Assembly (NCBI RefSeq): GCF_000182925.2
Contig: NC_026504.1
Coordinates: 62,001 to 126,000, forward strand
DNA from: Neurospora crassa OR74A
Lineage: Eukaryota > Ascomycota > Sordariomycetes > Sordariales > Sordariaceae
DNA length: 64,000 bases
Reading direction: 5' to 3'
The first letter of the stretch is position 1; every line of letters starts with the position of its first letter. The notes under the pieces were generated by a model. That model had not been told where the DNA came from. It ran no database searches and saw only the letters and a list, made by a program, of their open reading frames with translations. Below, piece by piece: positions 56,501 to 64,000 of this stretch. The translations under genes were made by a program, and so were the position numbers.

Positions 56501-56600
56501 NNNNNNNNNNNNNNNNNNNNNNNNNNNNNNNNNNNNNNNNNNNNNNNNNNNNNNNNNNNNNNNNNNNNNNNNNNNNNNNNNNNNNNNNNNNNNNNNNNNN
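56501..56600. other. Assembly gap (100 N)
   Basis: Run of 100 N inside the retrotransposon; a round length suggests an unknown-size gap. Confidence 0.99.
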
Positions 56601-57000
56601 CTATTTTACTAAATACGCCTTATATATCCCTATATAGAAAATAATCAATATCCGGCAATTTACATTCCTCTTCTAACGAAATATCTTCTAATAATTTAAC
56701 TTCCCGGATTCTATTATATTAAATAGAGGCAACCTTTTTATAAACTAATTTTAGAAGATTTACTATAAACTCCTAAATATTCGTAAACGCCTTAATATAG
56801 CCTAACACCCCTAAACAAACGGATAAATAGAAAGGCAAAACTAGAATTTAAAATTATACTTTTAAATCTTTTATAATATAGAATAGGTTAATTAGGCTAA
56901 AAAAATTATACTAGTGCAATAAACGTATAACAATTACTTTTATACCGCTATTAGAAAATCCCCTTCGGAACTACTCTTCGAATATTATTTTTAAGGACCA
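56601..57000 (+). pseudogene. Broken integrase core of the chromovirus
   Basis: Blocks FTKYALYIP, FPDSIILNRGN, LLNIRKRLNIA and an HP-TNG-IERQN remnant followed by YNNYFYTAIRKSPSELLFEY match the Gypsy integrase order. The core Asp of the DRG block is Asn, and glutamine codons have become stops. Confidence 0.8.
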
Positions 57001-57417
57001 ACAAATCTAGAGCGAAGGTAAAAAATAGTCCTTCCAATAGCAACTACCAATTAGATAGACGAACTACTTCGTAGGTAATTAAAAATTATAATAGCCTTAA
57101 AAGTTATTAATTAGGAATATACAAAATAGTATAATAAAGTTCGGAAATTAAAGGAGTTCGATATTAGAAATTAGGTTTTACTTAATACGAAGTATATTAA
57201 ATAACGCCGCTTAAATACTAAATTAATAAATAAATTTTTAGAACCCTTCTAAATTACTAAAATTATTAGAAAGAAGAAAATAATATACCGATTTATACTC
57301 CCTACGCATTACTAAATCCACCCAATATTCCTTATTATTCTACTAAAGCCGTACTAGGGGGATCCCGCTATAGCAATACTACGAAGGAAAATTATAAATA
57401 TTAAGGAAAATAATATT

Positions 57418-57540
57418 TAATACAAAATCGAAGTAATTATAAAATATTATAAATCTAATTATTAACGTTAATTTTAAATTAAATAGAAGGGGTATCTAAA
57501 CGACGAGAATTTATAAATTTTATAAGAGGATATAAATTAT
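57418..57540 (+). pseudogene. Broken chromodomain at the integrase C-terminus
   Basis: The remnant YKIEVIIKYYKSNY, then FxIKxKGYLNDEN, fits a chromodomain; the aromatic-cage tryptophan codons now read as stops, which RIP produces from TGG. Confidence 0.7.
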
Positions 57541-57654
57541 TTAAACCTATTTAAGGAATATAAAATTAAGGAAATATAATAGTAGTGTATTAGCGGCGGG
57601 CTAACTATTAGGTTAATAAGGGTTAGTTAAATAGTAGAGGGAGAATAGTAATTA

Positions 57655-58020
57655 TTTGGAGATATAGAGTAGAAATATAAAATGTAAATATAAAATATAA
57701 ATATAAAATATAAATATAAAATATAAATATAAAATGTAAAATATAGACGTAAGACGTAAATATAAGACGCAAAATGTAGATGTAAGATATAAATATAAAA
57801 TATAAATATAAGATATAGAGTGGAAATGTAAGACGCTAATATAAGCTGTAAAATAGAAACGTAAATAGAAATGCAAAATGTAAATATAAAATATAAATGT
57901 AAAGCGCAAAATAGAAATATAAAGTAGAAATATAAAAATAAAAATATAGAATAGAAAAGCAAAATAGAAATACAAAAGTAGAAATATAAAGTAGAAATAT
58001 AAAATAGAGATGCTAAATAG
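57655..58020. repeat. A+T-rich minisatellite, 13-bp unit
   Basis: The cleanest part (about 57684-57735) repeats TAAATATAAAATA four times. The rest is a degenerate array with AGAAATATAAA, GTAAGACG and similar variants. It lies just downstream of the integrase/chromodomain remnant and creates spurious minus-strand open frames. Confidence 0.75.
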
Positions 58021-58689
58021 AACGAGAAATAGGAAGGGAAGGTAATTTAATTTAATATAGAATATTAATAAAATACTAGGTAGAAGTAACCTATATTTTC
58101 CATTATTACCCTAAATAAAAAAATCCTCGGCGGTATCCGTTATTATTAATATAGGATTAAAACCTACAACCTTAAGAGGAATATTCCCGCGTACTACCGC
58201 GCCTATCGATAATATTCGTAAATATTACCTTATATTATTTATTTATAATCTGCCCTTACAAATTCTAATAATTCGTTTAATTTTCTATTTAGTAATTCTA
58301 ACTTTCTATTAATTAATTAACGCTAGAAATTATAATTATAACCGGGGAAGGGGGGGATATAAATAAAAATATTCGGCGTAAAAATATTTATAAGAGAACC
58401 GCTATTACTAATAATAAAATTATTAATAAGGGCTATTAAATTAATATTAATATTAATATTACTAATACTATAGTAACTAAATTTCAAATAGCCTTTACAA
58501 TTGAAGTTCCTAGTTCGGAATATACTAAACAATATTATAGGGAGACTATTATTAATAAAGTATACTTATATTGCAACTTAAAACGCTATTATAGATTAAT
58601 ACAACTGTTATAAGAAGGGAATAAGTAAAAGGCCACCAATATCAGCAAAGCGTATAATTTCGGCTACTATATCTTATATATTATTCTAG

Positions 58690-58789
58690 NNNNNNNNNNN
58701 NNNNNNNNNNNNNNNNNNNNNNNNNNNNNNNNNNNNNNNNNNNNNNNNNNNNNNNNNNNNNNNNNNNNNNNNNNNNNNNNNNNNNNNNN
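58690..58789. other. Assembly gap (100 N)
   Basis: Second run of 100 N inside the retrotransposon. Confidence 0.99.
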
Positions 58790-59559
58790 GTAAATAAATA
58801 TAATTCTAAGCGGACGAATATAAATTAACGTAGGGTAAGAAGAGTATTAGGCAATTATATAGGCAATAGAAGGAAATAAATAGAAGGATAAAATGAAAGT
58901 AATAATTAGAAAGGGAAGAATAGGGCGAGTAAATAATAATAGCAATTGTAAAAAGGTAGGAAAAAAAAGCAAAAAATAGGAAAATATATAATTTAAATTA
59001 TAGTAGGGAGAATAGAAATAGCAATTAAGAATTGTACTATTAGAATAAAGAGAATAATATAAAGAATAAAGTAAGGGTAATAGGAAGGCGATTAAAAAGG
59101 AATAACGCAAATAAAGGAAATTTATAAAGGAAGTAATATATAAAATTATAGGAAGCGTAGGAAAGAAATAAAAATCCCGAAGACGGAACTTATAAGGAGG
59201 GGGATTATATTTAAGATTTATAATAGGAATCGTATTTAAAATTCGCAGTAGGTCGTAGTAGGCGTAAACAATAGAGAATAATCTATAAGAAGAGCTTTAG
59301 GATTTAATTATATAGGTATTATATAACGGGCGTAAATAACGGAAGGTATTTTATAAGAGTATTAAACTATATTATAAGTATAAATAATAAAGAATATCTA
59401 ATAAGAGGAACTATAAAGTATAATTATATTAATATTCTAAAATACTTATTAATACTTTTAAATTCGGTATAGTACTCCTCGTTAGGCAAAACGAAGTTCA
59501 CTACCTCGTACGCCTGCGGGACGATAGTCTTAGTAACGGTCAGGAACCCGACTAACTTT

Positions 59560-59915
59560 TTAAATCTAATACCAGTTTCGTATTTATATTAGAATTTATA
59601 AGAATAGATATTACAATACCAATATTCTAGCGGGCGGAATGCTAACGCTTTAAATCTAATATTAGTTTCGTATCCGCGCTAGAATTTATAAGAATAGACA
59701 TTATAATACCAATATTCTAGCGGACGGCTTCGTATCCGTATTTAAAACTTATAAGAATAAATATTACAATACCGATATTCTAACGGGCAGCTCGCCGTAT
59801 TTAAAGTTTATAAGAATAGATATTACAATACTAATATTCTAGTAGGCGGCTTTATATTTGTATTTAGAGTTTAGGAGAAGGGATATTATAATACTAATAT
59901 TCTAGCGGGCGGCTC
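59560..59915 (+). repeat. Tandem repeat in the 3' untranslated part of the chromovirus
   Basis: Five imperfect units share TTTATAAGAATAGATATTAC and end in ATATTCTAGCGGGCGG. Units are about 60-90 bp and lie between the chromodomain remnant and the 3' LTR. Confidence 0.8.
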
Positions 59916-60129
59916 GTTAGTAGCAAAGCAGCTACAATATTTAGGATATAACGTTAATAATTATTATAAGTAACGGCTCGCCTAAACTAAAGGGCAAGGA
60001 TATTACACCTTTACTAATAATATAGCTTAATAATACTATAATAGTATAATACCTATACCCTCTACTATTTAACCGGGACCTACTACAAATTGCGAAAATT
60101 CCGAGGATAGAACTTATAAGGGGGGGGGT

Positions 60130-60471
60130 TATATTAAGAGGCGAAGAACTCGTATATAGAAGTACCTTAGCGGTTACTACTCCCCTTTGTTAACCGACGC
60201 GTAGGATTACTAATAATAATGCTTATATTAAATTAGGTTCGTAGGAAGGATAATCCAGCACTGCGCCGAGGCGCTAAACTAGTACAAGACTCTATAATAC
60301 TCGTTAGCGGATAAACAAAATTTGCATAGGTATAAAAGAGGCTTAACGGAGCATAATTTATTATAGTCGGTAATTATCAATATATTTTTAAATTAACCCC
60401 TAACTTACCGTCCCCTACGTATAGCCACAACCGTAGTCACCTCAACCTACCTTTCACCTACATTCCTAATA
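60130..60471 (+). repeat. 3' LTR of the chromovirus
   Basis: 342 bp, same length as the 5' LTR and collinear with it. Most differences from the 5' copy are C/T or G/A, as RIP predicts. Preceded by a polypurine tract. Confidence 0.85.
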
Positions 60472-60849
60472 TTATACTACTAATATTCTTAAATCCTTTT
60501 TATTTTCTAATCTTCTAGTATTAATTGCGTAGGGCTATTTTAGGGCATAGGAAACGTAAGACCGCCGTAAGATGTACTATCTCTCGGTACCATTAATAGT
60601 TGTTCTATAAAAGGGTATACTATAAGGTATTCGATTAGGGTACGCAGAATAAATCGAATTGAATTCCTTTTTTTTTATTAAGTTTTTACTAATTTTTTCG
60701 CCTTTACTCTAATTTACCCTCTTTATTTACTATTTAACCTCGTACTTCGCTTTATTAATTAATTTAAAGCTAATTTTAATAGTAATCGCCCTAACTATAG
60801 TAGTATATTATCGGAGGGCACCTAGGTACTCTTTACTTTTTACTACGCT
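60472..60849. other. RIP-mutated spacer between the two retroelements
   Basis: A+T-rich sequence with no recognisable coding remnant; it may hold 3' sequence of the minus-strand element. Confidence 0.4.
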
Positions 60850-63800
60850 TTAAATCCCTTTTTAAAAATTAGGTAAGGAGGGCCTAGCTTTGGGCGAGTA
60901 TTATAAAATTCCTAAACTAATTCGTAGTAACCTTCTAAGTTAGTTGTTAATTACTAATTAGGGGGGTAATAAATTTATTTTATTTAATAATATTAGCTAC
61001 TTCCTACTTTCTAGTAATTTAATAATTCTTCGAACTTCCAACGTTTCTTTTTAATAAAATTATCAGTTCTAATAATAACTATCCCTTTATTAGCCTTAAT
61101 ATCCGTAATTAAATTTAATTATCCTAGTAGACCTTCTACGTAAGGTTTAACCTTCGAAATATTAATTATATAAGTAACTTTTATATTCGTTAGTAGTAAT
61201 AATTCTAGTAAATAGGAGTCTGCCTTTATAACGCAGAAGGGACCTTCGAATTTTAGTGATAATTTTACTATTAGCCGGCCAATTACATAATTTTCTATAT
61301 TGAGTATAACTATATCGCCTAATTTATACTTAGGGGCGTTTATCCTTTTTATATTAGCCGCTACCTTGTATCGGTCTTAAGCTTATTTTAATAATACGAT
61401 TAATTTATCCTAGACCGCTTTAAAATACTCTATAATCTTATTAGCTTTGAATATTTATTGCTATTATTCTAATAATACGTCTAGTAGTAGTAGCTTTAAG
61501 GGTTCGGTGCTTATTTGAGAATAAAATTTATAATTAGCGAAGAATAGTAATACTCCTATAATTACTAATTAAAGGTTATTTCTTTGGAATTTAGTTAATA
61601 CTAATTAATCTACCTAATTGTCTTAAGCCTAATTAACGAAAGTTCGAAAGTATTATTCTATTTCTATATTAACCCTTTTTATTTAACCGTCCGTCTCCTT
61701 ATAGTATAGTATAAATAGTTTTAATTTAATACTTAGCCTTCCTAAGAATTGTTGCTAGAAAGTAAATACAAATTATACTCCTTTATTTAATATAATAGTA
61801 TCCGGTAAGTTATATAGCATATAAATATAATCGATAAATTTTTCTATTAATTCTTTAATTATTAATCCCTCGTAAGGGATAAAGTGCTTTATTTTTATTA
61901 ATTTATCGATTACTATAGCTATATACTAGTAGGCTACTCCCTTCCTATTCCTCTTTAATTTAGGCAGTAGTATTATATAATTTATTAAGATATTCCGCTA
62001 TAGTATATAGGGTAATAGTAATAATTTTAAGAAGCCTATAGGTATTATTCGAGATAGTTTAGTTTTAGAATAAAAAAGGCAGCTTCTATAATAAATATTA
62101 ACTATTGTAATTAAATTTAGCTACTAGTACGTGCGGTTTATTAAATTAAGTATCTTATCCCTTCTTAGGTAGCTGTTTAGTGCTAAGGTATAGATTTTAT
62201 AAATTAAATTTAATTAAATTTTATTATTATTAGGTAATATTATTACCCAATCTTTAAATATTACTCTACTATTAATAAGGTAGTATTCTACGAAAGGAAT
62301 ATATAAGACCTTTTTAAAATGCTTAAATTATTATTTACCCTCTTTAATTACTATTATAATCTCGGCTATTATTATAGAATTGCTATAAGACTTTAATATT
62401 AGATCGTTAATATAGATTGCCTTATCTCCTTCGCCTTTGCCTTTAAGTATATAGATTATTAATAGCTCCCTAATATTTAATATAATATTAATATAAATAT
62501 TATCCTCCTTAGAATTAAAAGATTTATCGAAACGGTCTAAGTCAATTAACGGTTTCTCCCTTACCTACAATCTATTATTAAAAGCATCCTTAGGGACGTA
62601 TTTAGGCTTCCTACTTAGAATATTTAGGCGTATATTAACCGAATTTAATCTATATTTAATTATAAAGTTAAATTGTAATAGAAATTCTAATTAACGTATA
62701 TATTTGGGCGTAAACTTCTTCGTAGTATTAAAGGTCTTTAAATTTTTATAATCTATAATAATTTTAAACAGTTGTACGGCTTCCTCTAATTTTAACCTCT
62801 ATTCTTCTAGTACCTTTATAATTACAAACAATTCCTTATTATAAATATTATAATTATATTTGGCAGTTAGGTGCTTAGTTAAAAAGTAAGTAATTAAATA
62901 AAGTTAACCGTCGTTATATATTTATAATAAAGTTCCGTCCGACAATTAATTAGAAGTATTAATTTCTACTACTATTAATTTTTCTTAATTATAAATTTTT
63001 AATATTAGGGCTATTATAAACATTTCCTTTAGTAATATAAACGATACTTTATACCTGGTTTTCTATTACTAATCTATGCCCTTCTTTATTAATTTATAGA
63101 ATAGTTTAATTATTAAGGAGAATTAAATTATAAATTAGCAGTAGAAATTTATAAAACTTAAAAATTACTACAATTGCCGTTTAAATATTGGCGTTTCTTA
63201 GCGGATAATAGCTTCTATTTTATTTAAATCTATCTCGATGCCCCCTAAGGTAATAATTAGGCCTAAGTATTTCGTTCACTAGGTATAGAATTTATACTTA
63301 TTAATATTAATTTATAGTCCAGTATTAATCAAGCATTAGAATACTTCCCGAACGTATTTTACATACTCTTTATACATTTCGGAGAAAATTAAGATATTAT
63401 TAAGGTAAACTGTGGCGTAGATATTTAGGATATTATATAGTATATTATTAATAAAATTCTAGAAAAATACTAGTATTTTTAATAATTTAAAGGAATATAC
63501 TAACAATTTATATAGCCCGAATCGTATAATAAAAGCTATTAACTATTTATAGCCTTCTACTATATGTAATTTATTGAATACCGCGATAATATTTACTTTT
63601 GTAAACCACTTTACCCTATAAATAGCATCCAAAGTTTCTCTAATTAACGGTAGAGGGTATTAGTTTTTTAATAAAATATTATTAATCCCCCTATAATTAA
63701 TATAAATTCTTATACCTCCGTCCGGCTTACGTATAAATAATACGGGTAATATTATATTAGAGGTAGAGGGTCGGATAAATCCTTTTGCGAGGTTATCGTC

Positions 63801-64000
63801 GAATTACTATTTAATAATTCTAAATTCTTAAGGTAATATAAGCTTCGCTTTAGAGTAAAGTAGTTTATTACCTAATATTAGCTCGATCTTATAGTTGTAG
63901 GAATAGTATTCTAGTAGTATTTTAATATTTATAGGGTTTACTACTTTAAATAAGTCTTTATATTTATTTAGGAACTATTCCTTAACTTCCTTGGGGGTGT
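60850..64000 (-). mobile_element. Second RIP-inactivated Ty3/Gypsy chromovirus, minus strand, truncated by window end
   Basis: Read on the minus strand from 64000 downward: RT (about 63830-63100, with FIRKPDGG, RETLDAIYRVKWFTKVN and YLGLIITLGGIEID), RNase H (about 63080-62690, with YNIYNKELFVIIKVLEE and IIIDYKNLKTF), integrase remnants (about 62330-61380, including a YKETDG block near 61710) and a chromodomain tail (about 61000-60850, NLEGYYELV and NTRPKLGPPY). The catalytic Asp pair of RT reads Asn-Asn (YLNNILIFSE near 63400). Stops are frequent in every frame. It differs in sequence from the first element, so it is another family. No LTR was located. Confidence 0.78.

Larger units (their letters stand above)
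53058..60471 (+). mobile_element. RIP-inactivated Ty3/Gypsy chromovirus LTR retrotransposon
   Basis: A 7.4-kb element bounded by two 342-bp LTRs in direct orientation, with two 100-N assembly gaps (56501-56600 and 58690-58789). Read in the plus direction and ignoring stops, the pol order is reverse transcriptase (about 55855-56480), integrase (about 56601-57000) and chromodomain (about 57418-57540). This is the Ty3/Gypsy (Metaviridae) order, and the chromodomain makes it a chromovirus. A G-rich polypurine tract (60119-60128) lies just before the 3' LTR. Every frame is broken by TAA/TAG, and CpA/TpG are almost absent, as expected from RIP. It cannot encode protein now. Confidence 0.85.

Noticed and set aside
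57627-57975. Two overlapping minus-strand frames rich in Phe/Tyr/Ile
   Set aside because: Produced by the A+T-rich 13-bp minisatellite, not a membrane protein gene.
1-64000. CRISPR arrays, operons, ribosome binding sites
   Set aside because: Spliceosomal introns, HET and RIP signatures show nuclear fungal DNA; none of these prokaryotic features is expected or seen.

Overview
The window is nuclear DNA of a filamentous ascomycete, most probably Neurospora (Sordariales). Introns are short (about 54-130 nt), with GTAAGT/GTATGT-type donors and CTAAC branch sites. The gene set is typical: a HET-domain protein, CE5 esterases, a Dal5-type MFS permease and an EF-hand-less PLC. The right-hand 11 kb carries the signature of repeat-induced point mutation (RIP): extreme A+T, with CpA and TpG almost gone. 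From memory, the order GH43 - YhhN - MFS - PLC - ... - CE5 - CE5 fits the N. crassa NCU0965x-NCU0966x interval. That was not checked.

Left part (1-51 kb) is gene-rich and euchromatic. In order it holds: an aldehyde dehydrogenase; a secreted purple acid phosphatase; a small SMP-like stress/conidiation protein; a decayed kelch/TM paralogue beside its intact relative; an intracellular GH43 beta-xylosidase; a YhhN/TMEM86 membrane protein (-); a Dal5-like MFS transporter; a PI-PLC (-); a ZIP zinc transporter (-); a DLH-like protein with a SnoaL-like tail; a GYF-domain protein; a TTC27/Emw1 TPR protein; a secreted 5'-nucleotidase; a small Hce2-like secreted protein; a strong candidate Pol III non-coding RNA; a HET-domain protein; two CE5 esterases (one +, one -); and an orphan protein (-).

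Right part (51.8-64 kb) is heterochromatin-like. A 448-bp terminal-inverted-repeat element holds a tRNA-like A/B-box unit and a poly(A) tract. Next comes a complete but RIP-killed 7.4-kb Ty3/Gypsy chromovirus with two 342-bp LTRs and two 100-N assembly gaps. A second Gypsy chromovirus on the minus strand runs off the window end. Reverse-transcriptase and integrase acidic residues have become Asn, as G-to-A RIP predicts.

Shared themes: two phosphate-scavenging enzymes (acid phosphatase, 5'-nucleotidase) have CACGTG boxes upstream. Three xylan-related enzymes (GH43 and two CE5) lie within 37 kb, two of them with GGCTAA(A) boxes upstream. The least explained features are the Pol III-type RNA candidate near 40.4-40.7 kb and the composite TIR/tRNA-like element at 51.8-52.3 kb.
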